From the NCBI RefSeq assembly GCF_019649055.1, contig NW_026570320.1, positions 248,001 to 312,000 of the forward strand: DNA of 64,000 nt, in the 5' to 3' direction. How positions within the stretch are numbered: position 1 is the stretch's first letter; the number at the start of each line of letters is the position of its first letter. The notes beneath the pieces are model-generated. The model made no database searches and was not told the DNA's origin. It saw only the letters and a program-made list of their open reading frames with translations. Origin of the DNA: Paramacrobiotus metropolitanus. Its lineage: Eukaryota; Tardigrada; Eutardigrada; Parachela; Macrobiotidae. The translations under genes and the position numbers were made by a program. Shown in pieces: positions 12,957 to 23,697 of the stretch.

Positions 12957-13555
12957 TGTCTCTGAATTCGTTGATAACTTCTAAAATATTTATGGCAAGA
13001 CATGTAGTCGAATAACCTGTGTAGAAATCAGCCGCTCGCAAAGGCATTAATTTTTTATTGCAAAGGATATTATTAAGTACGTTACTGTATGTATACAAAC
13101 TTGCACGTTAAACTTGTAATAATAATACGTAGTTGATATAATTTACCGCGAAGAACAGAAGCACAAAACTGACCATTTCCAGTGGAATGGTGACGGTTTC
13201 CACAGGGCACAGGCCCCTGATAATTCAATTCCACTTTCAGCGATGGAAAACTGGTCGGATAGCGAACAAGTTACAAGTGACTGGAAAGTGGATATTTCGT
13301 CATTTTATCGATTTTAAATAATCAAATGCATTTTTGGCATAGTTTTTGGAAAACTAAGTCCAGGTTTCGAGCTTAATGTTGGTACTAGGTTGTTGACTAA
13401 ACAAGGTTATATTCCGCATTTTGCAGGCGTACTCGTACAGAAACTCTCAGCTGATGTAAAACCTGTGAAAACGTACTGTAGTCCCTGCACCCAGACTCAG
13501 TGCGTCGCATATCTTCCTAAAGCGGTCGTAGACTCGTAACTGACAATCCCGGATT

Positions 13556-15079
13556 ATGTCGCGATTTTTCGAGTCTACTAGGCCGCTGTTTGAATGGATG
13601 AACACCTCCAGCGGCCGTCAGACCGTGCTCACCGCTACCGGGGGTGTTGGGGCTGTTGCATCATTACTGTATTGGATACCTCATGCACCGGCCATTAATT
13701 CAACCAAAAATATTTCTCAGATGTACCTGGGCGGTCTACCGTTACAGCCTCCGCGCCATATGACCGACCTAATCGCGGAGGTAAGCATTTAATCGCAGAC
13801 GCGTCGGTGGAAAACCTTTGGCTTGGTTGGCCGTCCAGTCTACTGGCTCCCAGTTCGCAGTTCACATTTTACTGTATTTTTATAGTTGCCTGCTCGCTGT
13901 TTCGTTTGCGACTGCTGATTGCAACCCGTTTTCTTCGTAGACTTTGGGGGACTGTGGCATTACGGAGATCGATAGCCGACGCATACGATGGTTTACCGCG
14001 TTTGGCTTTGATCCCATTCACTTTGGACAAGTCAGTTTTAAGAAAGGCTGTACGAAGAACTTTTTTAATTCTGTCCATGATTATGTAAAAATACCGTATT
14101 TCGGACTATTTCCTGCAAAAACATGTGGAAACTACTTTTTACATGTTTTTGTTAGCATGCTGTACTGCTGAAATACGGTTTTTTACATACGCAGTAATGA
14201 GTAATAGTTAGAAGCTTTCCTAATTAACGTCGTTGTTTTGCAGCTATTGTCGGCGTGCCAAAAACGTTTTACTATAAAGATATAGATGAAATAGACAAGA
14301 CCGATATCAAAATCAACCGCAACAAGAGTGTGCCGTGGCGAACGGAAGCCGGAACAGCGCTGATGGAGGCCTTAGTTTTGTCGGATGAAGCCAAAAAATT
14401 CGCGGTTGCCGTCCAGGTTCACCACGTGTGTTGGAACGAAGTGTTAACCAAGCTGCTCATCGTCGGTATACCGATTCCAGCAGCGGCTACGCTGGCTGCC
14501 TTCATAATGGAGAGGTTCAATCTCCTGAACGCTCCACCGATCTACCGACGATCCGTGGTTGCAGTTGCCGGCTTTCTGTTCTTCGGTATTGCAATGGCTG
14601 TGTGGGATGCGTACACGCGCTATCTAGAGTCCTCGGCGGACCGGGAAGTCTGTCTGATGGGTGAAGATTACGCGCGCGGTGGAGTGGAATATTACGGCAA
14701 GTGTCTCCTGCGCAACCGAGCACTGCGGGAGCTCTTACAGAAATCGGGCGAGCGAACCTACACAGTGGAAGGCAATATTAAGCGCTGGTTTCATCGACCG
14801 GAAGTACCTCTCACGAAGCGGAAAGCAAACTGTGAAGAGTCCTTGAAGGAAGTCAAGCTGAAAGAGCCGGCTGCTGCTGTACCGGAAACGACGGAGGAAC
14901 CCACTCCGGCGGGGAGTGTCAGACAGAGTTTCCTTTTCAGCCGACCCGCAGCCCCGAACGAGGTGTTTAGCGGTGTCCATGCTACGCAGACTGGTCGGAT
15001 CAAGCCGCCGCCTCCTCAAGGTGGAAAGGTTCCAGTGAGCAGTGACGCTGTGCCATCTGTTTCGGAACCTGCTAAATAA
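13556..15079 (+). CDS. TMEM177: TMEM177, mitochondrial inner-membrane COX2 assembly factor
   Basis: TMEM177 sits in the mitochondrial inner membrane and, with COX20, stabilises newly made COX2 for cytochrome c oxidase assembly. Three exons, 13556-13780, 13941-14049 and 14244-15079, join in phase to give 389 residues (human 311). Family hallmarks are visible: a first membrane span at about residues 22-41, VPWRTEAG...LSDEAKKFAVAVQV, two further spans (LLIVGIPIPAAATLAAF and VVAVAGFLFFGIAMAVW), then ARGGVEYYGKCLLRNRALRELL and YTVEGNIKRW. The extra length is a C-terminal tail rich in Pro, Ala and Thr with no counterpart in the human protein. A poly(A) signal follows at 15164. The start is the first Met of the exon. 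Confidence 0.92.
14085..14186. repeat. Nested foldback element in TMEM177 intron 2
   Basis: Two concentric inverted repeats: outer arms 14085-14102 and 14170-14186 (GTAAAA-ACCGTATTTC type), inner arms 14115-14126 and 14141-14152 (ACAAAAACATGT type). The outer ends continue as ATGTAAAA...TTTTACAT. The 102-bp unit can fold almost completely on itself, as small foldback or MITE-like elements do. Confidence 0.6.
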
Positions 15080-15943
15080 TTTCTGAATTTTTGTTCTTAA
15101 TTGTTTGTACGTATTGTAATGGATTTATTGTTGTCTGCTGCATACTGGAATTGCCTTTAGTGGAATAAAAGCATTTCCTAAAAACCGCCATTGCATTCTA
15201 TCACCACGCTGAAAATATCATACGGCAAGTAACTTGAAGTAAGCAGCTTTGCAAACGTTTTTGGGATGATGCTAAAAATAAATACGAGTACAGTACGTAG
15301 ATCAATTAAACACTGAATGATAGTGCAGTAATTCTCTCGGTGATCCAAAATTTCCCAGGACAGGAGTCGAGCACGTTTTCACCAGAGTAGCAAGTGGGAA
15401 GTGGGAAGAGACCGAAGAGTACTTCTGTAGGTGTAATAGTTCGTACGGTTCACTCGTACAGAATAGTTATCTTCTCTTAGTTCTCTACTATTTACAGTCT
15501 TCACATTTTATTAATTGTTATTGTTGACAACGGAGCGCCCACAGCTCTGGATAAAGTGAAAATCCGAAAGATATTTCAAGATATACTATGAACCAATAGC
15601 AGGATGTATTAAATTTGTATTCCCTGCCTTTGAAAATAAAATTATAAATTTAAAAATACGTACTCTCACAGACTAGACTTACACCACCAGATCCAATAAT
15701 TGTAAAAGCGTGGAATAAGAAAATGCAAAGCTTGTACTGAAGAAAGTGGAGTTCATAAAAAATTTCCAATCTTTTGGACGTGCGGTAAAGCAGTTAAGGA
15801 AATGTCGAACAGTAACTTTGCTTCTATAGAACTCATAACGGAAGCTACAGAGATAAATTAGGCGGGTATCAGACTTGGGAGAGGAGACGCATCCATCCAC
15901 ATGGAATATGTATTGTAGTTCCCTTCAACGAAGATAATCTGTC
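15080..15943. other. Convergent intergenic region TMEM177/PCNA
   Basis: Contains the TMEM177 3' untranslated region and the PCNA 3' flank. A short minus-strand open stretch at 15679-15900 has no recognisable feature. Nothing else is supported. Confidence 0.6.
15164..15169 (+). terminator. Poly(A) signal of TMEM177
   Basis: AATAAA 84 bp after the TMEM177 stop codon. Confidence 0.7.
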
Positions 15944-17346
15944 TCATTCTTCCGTATCTTCCAGTTTAGGCGCCAAATAATACCGAATGTAACCAATTGA
16001 AGGAAGAGGATACTCAATACCTGCGAAAGTTTAAATTTAATTTGAATTTTTTTAACATTAGTTATAGACTTAATAGGCTACAGCTCAGACATTACGTGTT
16101 TCTTAATAATTTGCAAGGAATTAAAATGCTTACATAATGGATGATTGTTGGACATACACAATCGGACTGTATCGGAAAGAGGCGTAGCACGTGTGAAAAA
16201 ATTCAGATATTTAATGGCAAAAATTAGGGAAACCGGATTCTCCATTTCGATAGTTATTTCCTGTTCGGCTTTCGACAATTTACGTGCTGCAAGCCTGATA
16301 TTGCCTAAAACAGAGATTAGAGTAAAACCGATATTGTGCCAACAGCATCGTAACACGCGGTCGCATTAATTTATAAATAATATAATTTTTCTTAACAAGC
16401 AAAAAAAAATGTCAATATTGCAGTTATTCTCCGACATCCTCTATCGATGTCTGACCTTTTCCAATATCACCCGTGGTTTCAAATTTGACTTCCGATTTCG
16501 CACATGCAATATTAACGCTGTCTCCAAACTATAATCACACAATTTTTGCGAATAATCATTTAGCTCAGGGAAGATAGCAGTGCAAAACTGGTGTTAAACA
16601 GCCAACCAATCACTGTACTGAGTAATTTACGGCACTTTCGGAATACCTGAGTGAGATCTTGGCAGATACGCTTCAACTCGAGCGACGGCAATTTTATTAT
16701 GCAGTCGTACTCCGTTTCCTATCAAATGAAATTTGAAAGTAACGGCTTTCATAACACGTAATGGAAAAAGGCTCACCGGAATTCCCAGATGCTCCGTATC
16801 TATGTTCATGAGTTTTAATTCGAATTCCGCTGCGCGTTCCGCCTCCAGGTTATGAAAGGCAAAAGAAACAACATTACTGTTGCTGTCATGGCTGATGGTG
16901 ATGCTGTCCTCGTTTCCGGCACACTTTAGCACCTTTGCCATGCTGAAAAAATTCTTCCAGATAAAACTCAATCGACGCGCAATATGAATGGCCTTTAACC
17001 GCACTGCAGTAAACTGGAGCCATCAACCATACAACCATTGATGAAGCACTTCAGGCTCACTTCCAGCATTGATGCTGCTTTTATTTTTTCGACAACAGAT
17101 TCCCTACCTGTTCAGACTGATTCCCATACTAATATTTCTCGAACACTTGTAGCTGTCGAAGCCTTCGCTTCTCATGAGCACATTTACTAAGGCAACGTGT
17201 GAACTGTCCATCGACTGCAAACTCATTCCCGTATTCGTGCAATCCCATGATGTATCCCCAATCAAATCCTTAATGGCATCAATAACTTTCTTGAACACCG
17301 AAGCACTGTCCAACTTCGCTTCGAAAACGGTGTTATCGGCAGGCAT
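15944..17346 (-). CDS. PCNA: Proliferating cell nuclear antigen (DNA sliding clamp)
   Basis: The trimeric DNA clamp that tethers polymerases and repair factors in the nucleus. Six exons on the minus strand: 17346-17108, 16942-16777, 16718-16647, 16528-16456, 16304-16134 and 16020-15944; total 265 residues (human 261). Clear family blocks are SMDSSHVALV, RSEGFDSYKC, KVLKCAGNED, KLPSLELKRICQDLTQ, the KYLNFFTRATPLSDTV stretch, and the C-terminal RYYLAPKLEDTEE that forms part of the PIP-box pocket. Reading straight through the splice donor after 16134 gives a different, unrelated C-terminus, so the last small exon is needed. The N-terminus has six residues more than human before the conserved FEAKL. 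The first Met (17346) is the only candidate. Sequence identity looks moderate, so the gene evolves faster than usual for PCNA. Confidence 0.95.
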
Positions 17347-18211
17347 CGTGGACGGGAATTCAGGTGAATCAGGTCACTGTGTCTGAGTTCCTTTTTCTCA
17401 GCTTACCAGCACCGTGGGAATCTGAAATTATAGTGCAAGGGCTGGTAATCTGACTGTTGGCGTCGCTGTCAGTACTTACATAGTTGACGAAAACTCAAGG
17501 TCAGTTGCAGAAAGGTACGGAGAAACCAGCGGAAATCAATTCTAATTATTATTATTCTATCATCTGTGTACGACCCGCTTTCAACTGCGATAGCTTAAAA
17601 TGATTAATGCCAGCTAAGAAGGAAGCAATTCTACTTAGACTACCTGTACTCGTAGTATTGATTATGTTCAAATTCATCCTTACCAAAACCCGTGTTGTGG
17701 AGTTCCGGAAGACATAACAATTACGATAACACATGTAACACAGGTGCTGCTAAAGCCTAGTACCTACATACCGATAACTTAGAGCAGCGAATTCCTCTAC
17801 AGTTAAATTTTTTCTTGATTTCGTATGCCTTTTAAAAGAATCGCACACTTCTCTTACCTCTTACCGAACCAAAACAAACTTGCACGAACACGCTTGTTTG
17901 CTAGAGTAGGGGGTTGACAGCTAGTCGCTACCGCTAGAGATGGAAGTCATCAGTGACGCAGTACAAGGGCGGAACTTAAGCCGTGAGTAATGCATAGGTC
18001 CTGTCCCGCATAGGTGGCGCTAGCAGACAACCGCAGATATTATTCCCCACTACGATATTTTTCTGAATGTGTAAAATTGGTTTCTCGCCACAATCCTCGG
18101 TGATTTTCAGATTCTGATAACAGCCAACAGGATCGCATGAGTTCTTGGCTATCTTTAAAATAAATTTGGTGAACCTTTGCAGTTGAACTCCGCTTTGAAT
18201 ATTCGTTGGCC
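17347..18211. promoter_or_regulatory. Shared divergent promoter interval, PCNA / RPS11
   Basis: The 865 bp between the two start codons must carry promoters and 5' leaders for both genes. A possible 5' untranslated PCNA exon ends near 17405 at a GTAAGC donor (minus strand). No TATA box is convincing, as is usual for housekeeping genes. Confidence 0.5.
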
Positions 18212-19177
18212 ATGTCGTCCGAGGTTGGAACCGCTGAACAGGTCCGTTGAACGCGAAGAACTTAGCTTGAGAACTGTAAAGAATTATGATGATAACCACG
18301 ACGGTCTTCTTATTTACGCTCTGCTGACATATATTTTCCCTCGTCTGATTTCTTTTTTCCTGGAATTTATGGACATTTGCGTGTAACTTGTATGCCACTA
18401 ATTTGACGCAAGCCGCAAACGTTTACTTTGCAGACGGAGAGAGCCTTCCAGAAGCAGCCTACCATCTTCTTAAACAAGAAGACTCGCGTAACCGGCGGCG
18501 TTGTGAAGGCAAAGAAAACCCTCCGTTACAGCAAAAATGTCGGCCTAGGCTTCAAGACCCCGCGAGAGGTAACTTAAAATCGTTGCACTGGGAGATTTAG
18601 GATACCGAATTTCGATGCGTGGGACGTCGAACCCTGACGAACCCGGGGAGGTTCTTCGCGTTGTTGCATGTTTCGTAAACCGCTTGATGCAAGAAATTTA
18701 CGTATTTAGTCAAACAGTTCAGCTTGAATATTGAGTAATGTTGCAGGCCATCGAGGGGCACTACATCGACAAGAAATGCCCGTTCACTGGCGGTGTCCAC
18801 ATCCGCGGACGTGTTTTCACTGGTGTGGTGCAGAAGTTGAAAATGCAGAGGACAATCGTTATACGACGGGATTACCTGCATTATTACCGCAAATATAATC
18901 GATTTGAGAAACGCCATAAGAACATGAGCGTGCACATGTCCCCCGCCTTTCGGTAAGCTGTGAAAACTGAGTAAATAGTTGCGCTTTGCAGTACTAATAA
19001 CTAATAGCTAATGATGCGGTTGATGTCTTATGTTTTCATATTTCTCCTTGTAGGGACGTGAACATCGGAGATGTCGTTACCGTTGGGGAATGCCGACCTC
19101 TCAGTAAAACCGTTACATTCAATGTATTGAAAGTTACAAAGAGTTCTGGCTCTAAGAAGAGCTTTAAAAAGTTCTAG
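18212..19177 (+). CDS. RPS11: 40S ribosomal protein S11 (uS17)
   Basis: Component of the small ribosomal subunit that contacts 18S rRNA. Exons 18212-18241, 18434-18568, 18747-18952 and 19054-19177 give 164 residues (human 158). Diagnostic blocks are [74 protein letters not shown] in two adjoining parts, and the end [17 protein letters not shown]. The ten-residue first exon ([10 protein letters not shown]) was chosen because it places Gln before TERAF, as in other animals, and its CAG/GTCCGT donor keeps phase 0. The first intron holds a snoRNA (separate entry). The gene is divergent from PCNA. Confidence 0.95.
18276..18357 (+). ncRNA. SNORD35: Box C/D snoRNA, SNORD35 (U35) type, in RPS11 intron 1
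   Basis: Box C ATGATGA at 18286-18292 and box D CTGA at 18345-18348 are closed by a short terminal stem (AAGAA at 18279-18283 with TTCTT at 18350-18354). Downstream of box C, CACGACGGTCT (18297-18307) is an exact 11-base antisense match to the universally conserved 28S rRNA segment AGACCGTCGTG near the peptidyl-transferase centre, the target of vertebrate SNORD35, which guides 2'-O-methylation there. In human, SNORD35B is also hosted by RPS11. Box D' just after the guide is degenerate (TCTT). Exact ends are estimated from the stem. An alternative box D is at 18324-18327. Confidence 0.8.
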
Positions 19178-20130
19178 ATTGTCTGTGCTTTTCTATTAAA
19201 AAATCAGTGTCCGTGTACCGGATAATGAACTAGGTTCCGCTGGATTGATCGGCAGCGTGATTTGTAAACGGACCCTACACTTTCTCGCATCCTGTAACTT
19301 AAAATTTATCGCGACCATAATCACCGACACTACTAAACCTTGAACTGGAAATTCTTTATTTCCCAGAGACTTAAAAACACTTCTTTTGAAAACTCAAAAT
19401 ACTTGATTCCTGGCATTTGGTCATTTTTTCCGACGGTATTTAGTATTTACTCTTTTTAAAATGTTCCAAGTTGCAACTTATGTTATCATTTACGGCAATT
19501 CTTTCGGCGGAATTTACTGCATTTGGTATAACTTATGTTGTCAGTTGCGTGCTGCAGCTCTTACAATCGCTGAAGTTAATATTAATGAGATAAATTAGTT
19601 ATTCTAACAATTTGCAGACAGTCGATATGTGAAATTTGGACAGCGTAAACGTTGTCAAAATTTTGATTATTAGAAGTCATAAACTGAAGTTACTAAACCC
19701 TAAACCAACACTCAGTAAACTTCCAAAATTTTTATTGCATGTTATGGAAAGTACAGTGTATAGAACAAGACCGAATCCGGCGATTCGTCCAAGGAAAACG
19801 CGTGTAGCACTGCAGAACTCCCAAAAAGCAAAAATATAAACATAATAAGATTTACGAATATTAATACCGTTTAAACTCAGAATCAAGGACACACAGTAGA
19901 ACCGCCGTAAGAGGTTGCTAATTTGTTTTAAGTTACGCGGTAAAAACTCAAAGATACCATGTTTCTATAAACACAGATATTTATAAAGAGAAATATGCAG
20001 CCGCTTCGCTAAGTTTGTTACAGCAGATTCGTAGATGATGGCTGTCAAGAATTTTTGGAGAACAAGGCGCAGAGGACACAAGGAGCAAAAGCCAGCAGTG
20101 TTCATTGCCGTATTTCAATCAGCAAATTAT
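19178..20130. other. Convergent intergenic region RPS11/VRK
   Basis: About 950 bp of AT-rich DNA holding the 3' ends of RPS11 (TATTAAA about 15 bp after the stop) and of the kinase gene. Short open stretches on both strands show no protein features. Confidence 0.6.
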
Positions 20131-22453
20131 CTAGGCTTTCGGCTTCCGTCCACGCTTTGCCGGTGGCGCTTCTGAAGTTCCAATGGACAATGCCACAGCA
20201 GCAGATCGAGTGGCACGCTTTTTAGGTACAGGCACACTGTCAGCAGAATCCACACTTTCTTGAGCAGCGGAAGCGGTCGCAAAAAGATCGCTTTTGCGGG
20301 CTTTAACATCTTTGGAAGCCTTCTGAAAAATTTCGCGAAGCTTGGCGTAATTCGGTTCGTCATGATACTGTAGATCCCGAATGGCCTTGAAGTAATCCGT
20401 AATCTCCTTAGGAGCACCATCCGGGAAGGCAACGCGGAAGAATTCACTCTGATTCTGGAAATACCTAAAATTCCAATATTTCCATATTAGTTCAGCCTTT
20501 CACTACTCGTAGACCGTTAAAAACTGTTAAAACACTGTAGATTCTACACATACGTGATTTTCTGAGATCGGACAAAATTAGGATCCGTACTGTCAGACCA
20601 CGGTAATGATCCGGTGAGCCATTTTATCAGATTAAATCCAAGTATTTGCAAATCACCTCGCCGAGATGGAGCTAGAAAGTGTCAAACAAACGTAACCACG
20701 AGCAACACCGGCACTTTAAGTAAAGATAAAATCTGCTCGTGCTGGAGTCAAACAACCACTTGATCATTTGCGTAAATAATGGCTAAATTATCTCTACAAA
20801 ATGACGAATGATATTCATATTCCCTTACCAGCCCCCTTGTGCGCATCGGTACTAGTCAACTCGAGAGTCCCGTCATGAGCAGCCTTCGGTTCCTCCTTGT
20901 AAGGAATGTGCTTATTGTCGTCCATAAACCGCTTAACTAACCCGAAATCTATCAGATACACTTGCGAAGCATCCGTTTTGCTTAATCCGGTCATTAAATT
21001 GGTGGCCTTCAAATCCGCGTGCGCGTAACCCTGCTTATGGATGTATTCCAAAATATCCAACTGCAAAATTTTAAATGGAATTCTCACCTCGTAATTTTCA
21101 ACAGCACGTCCAACAAGTTATTCCACTTGAAGAACCCATCGCTTGTAAATATTCAAAATTAGTACCAGTTGCAAGGCCAACAGTATCACACATTGCCGAG
21201 AGAAAATTCCATCACATTCGTCCAGGATTTGCTGAACGTTTCGGTCCAAACGAGGCAAAATGAGCCAGCGCAAATTTTTATCATTGACTTCCATAACACC
21301 ACTAGAAATGTATTCCATGATGCCAAGAGATTTGATGCTGCGTTCGCGCAGGAAGGCAGCAACTGAAATAAACACGATAAGGTTATTATAAGCGATTGCA
21401 CCAATTTCCTGTCATCCTTTCCCTAAAACTATTGCACATGCATACGATAACGCTTTTAAACTTTCAATACTGTCTAGCCCTACTTTACAGAATTCAGATA
21501 CAGGAATTCTGTTCCTTTCGTGTTGCATGAATTAAAACAAGGCTACTATGACCGCTTATGCAGTACAAAATTTTCAAAGAGAAACCTACTTGCATCCGAT
21601 TTTGCAGCAGCTTTGAAGAATTTCACTTCCTGATACAAAGGGCCATTATCCGAAGGCTCCTAAAAGAAACAAAACTTGGGCAAATAAACACTTCAGTCAT
21701 GTATGAACTTCAAGCGTGCAAGTACCAATTTCATGACATGTTTCGCAGTTCCTTCGGTGACAGGTTTGCTGGCTTTATCGGAAACTGTTAAAAAATCGAA
21801 ACCGCAGATTATGACACTATTAACGCATTTAACCAAAAGCTGATAGTAGAGAACGAAGTCTTTCTGGCTGGACGTGGACGGACGGATCCCACTCACCGAG
21901 ATACACATCCGCAAAACCACCCTGCCCAATAACGGGCCCCACTCGCCAGGTTTTCTTTCCCGTTTTATCCTCGATGATGTACCCATCTTCCAGCCGTTCG
22001 GGTCGTTTGTACCCACGAGCCGTATTAACTAAAACAACACACCATAATATTATAACTTCTTCTTGACGCTACCATGCATACCGTTACTAATTTTAATTAA
22101 AGCTAATTTTCTGTTGTTGTAACACTGCGATAAAGAGGTGTCTATACACAAAACACCTGAATCCAATCAAAGAAAAATTCCACTTTTCCATATTTTGCGT
22201 TCCTTATAATTTCTGTAAAACGACAACAGTCATTCACTTGCCTGGGCGCTTGGCAGCGGGACGAGCCGCTCCATTTCCTGCTGAAGTGGATGCATGAGCA
22301 CCTACAGAGTACAACGCCTCTACTTAATTTCTGCCATACGATCTGCGCCGTTCGGATTTATTGACAATGTGCTAATTTCACATCCAATGGGATGATAAAC
22401 TTACCACCTGAAATTCGTGTAGGAGATTTCGCTGGTGCTTTCTTTGGCGCCAT
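20131..22453 (-). CDS. VRK1: Vaccinia-related kinase (VRK1-like Ser/Thr kinase)
   Basis: Nuclear serine/threonine kinase of the casein-kinase-1 branch; known VRK1 targets include histones and BAF. Nine exons, from 22453: 22453-22405, 22301-22242, 22028-21897, 21784-21726, 21659-21590, 21362-21166, 21060-20829, 20671-20554, 20464-20131; 416 residues (human VRK1 396). The glycine loop is IGQGGFADVYLG, the ATP lysine lies in HVMKLEPSDNG, the catalytic loop reads HADLKATNL and the metal motif LIDFG. The VRK landmarks DGTLELTSTDAHKGA and PSRRGDLQILGFNLIKWL are present, followed by a basic C-terminal tail ending KRGRKPKA. Most VRKs have HGD and DYG; here both are changed to HAD and DFG. The second intron uses a GC donor (CAG/GCAAGT): the GT site four bases further would put a stop in frame. 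Confidence 0.92.
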
Positions 22454-23697
22454 AGATAAACGGAAAACTCAAAAGCTCTAAAATCTAGTTATAGTTGTAC
22501 GTATGGAACGTTGAATCAAAATTCTTTTAGTTTGACTGTTTGAGACTCGAAACCCGATATCTTAAACCGAATTCCAAATTAAAAGTCACATTAAAAACTA
22601 AAAAACCCGTAATGAAAACATCTGCCTAATAAGTAACAAGTAAGCAGATCTGGAAATTTGATAAAATCTTAAAAGTCATAAAATAAGAATGATGCATTAG
22701 GATACTCATCGCGATTTCAAGAACCACGGCTCGTGGGCATTCAAGTGTTCTCCACATTCAGAGCAGCCGTTACTACTTAACAGGAGCCATATGGCACTCA
22801 GGGCGGTAGCTGGTAACTTTGTCTTAGCGACCACGGGAAGGCAGTTTGTTTACATGTCCTTTTGTCATGTGTCTTCACTAACCAGGTGAGTCCACTCGTA
22901 CAGATTTGTGTGATCTTCTTGTTGTACCTGTGAGGTTGCACTAATATCTGTACAAGAGCTGAAGAGAAAAAATGGGGAAAAAAGAATAATTTTATAAAAA
23001 ACTTTTGATAGGCTTAGATTTGGTGCGACAATTAAATTAGCCCTGTAAAGTGCAAACCGAACCTCTTAAAACTTTTACGGTGATTCTGGCATGGTCACCA
23101 AACGTCATTATAATCCGAAATCCGAATTGTTTCTTCTAACTGTTTCTTTTTCACCAGTTATTAGTGATTTTAATTAACTAATTTTATGATTTGTATAGCA
23201 GCAGCCGACAACGATGGGTTTTAAAGGTATAAATAATTAATGATACTTTCTAGAGTAGGAGTGCTACTACCGTAATAGTAATGACAAACCTAGGGTAGTG
23301 TATGAATAAGCAAATGCTCTTTTAAGTTTTAACGGCATGTTATTTACACGAAAAGGAGATAACAAGATAGTGAATTAATATACTGGTAGCGCGAACTAAA
23401 TTAAAAGTAAGTTACAGACACTAAAGATATACTCAAAGTTGAAAATATGTAAAGAGGATTATATCAATGTCACATGCGTAACAGCGTAAGTAAGACAACA
23501 TGCAAAGCAATGCCGCAGTGCGAGCGTTACACGGAGTGCAGTGAAGCGCAGCAGCAGCCCGGCCCGGCCCGGGAAGCAAACAGAAGTTCGCATTTTACAG
23601 TACCAGTTAAAATCATGACAGCTTTTGTTATTATGTAAATGTATGTACAGCTATAATTGTAAATATCGATGAATCCGGTAAGGAAAATTAGATGCGA
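22454..23697. other. Intergenic region upstream of VRK
   Basis: About 1.2 kb between the VRK start and the 3' end of the PH-like gene. It contains a short GC-rich patch (about 23519-23575, CAGCAGCAGCCCGGCC type) within AT-rich DNA. No gene seen. Confidence 0.55.

Noticed and set aside
16078-16133. A divergent, truncated PCNA C-terminus read straight through from the fifth exon
   Set aside because: A good GTAAGC donor sits at 16133, and a downstream exon (16020-15944) restores the canonical YYLAPKLED ending in phase.
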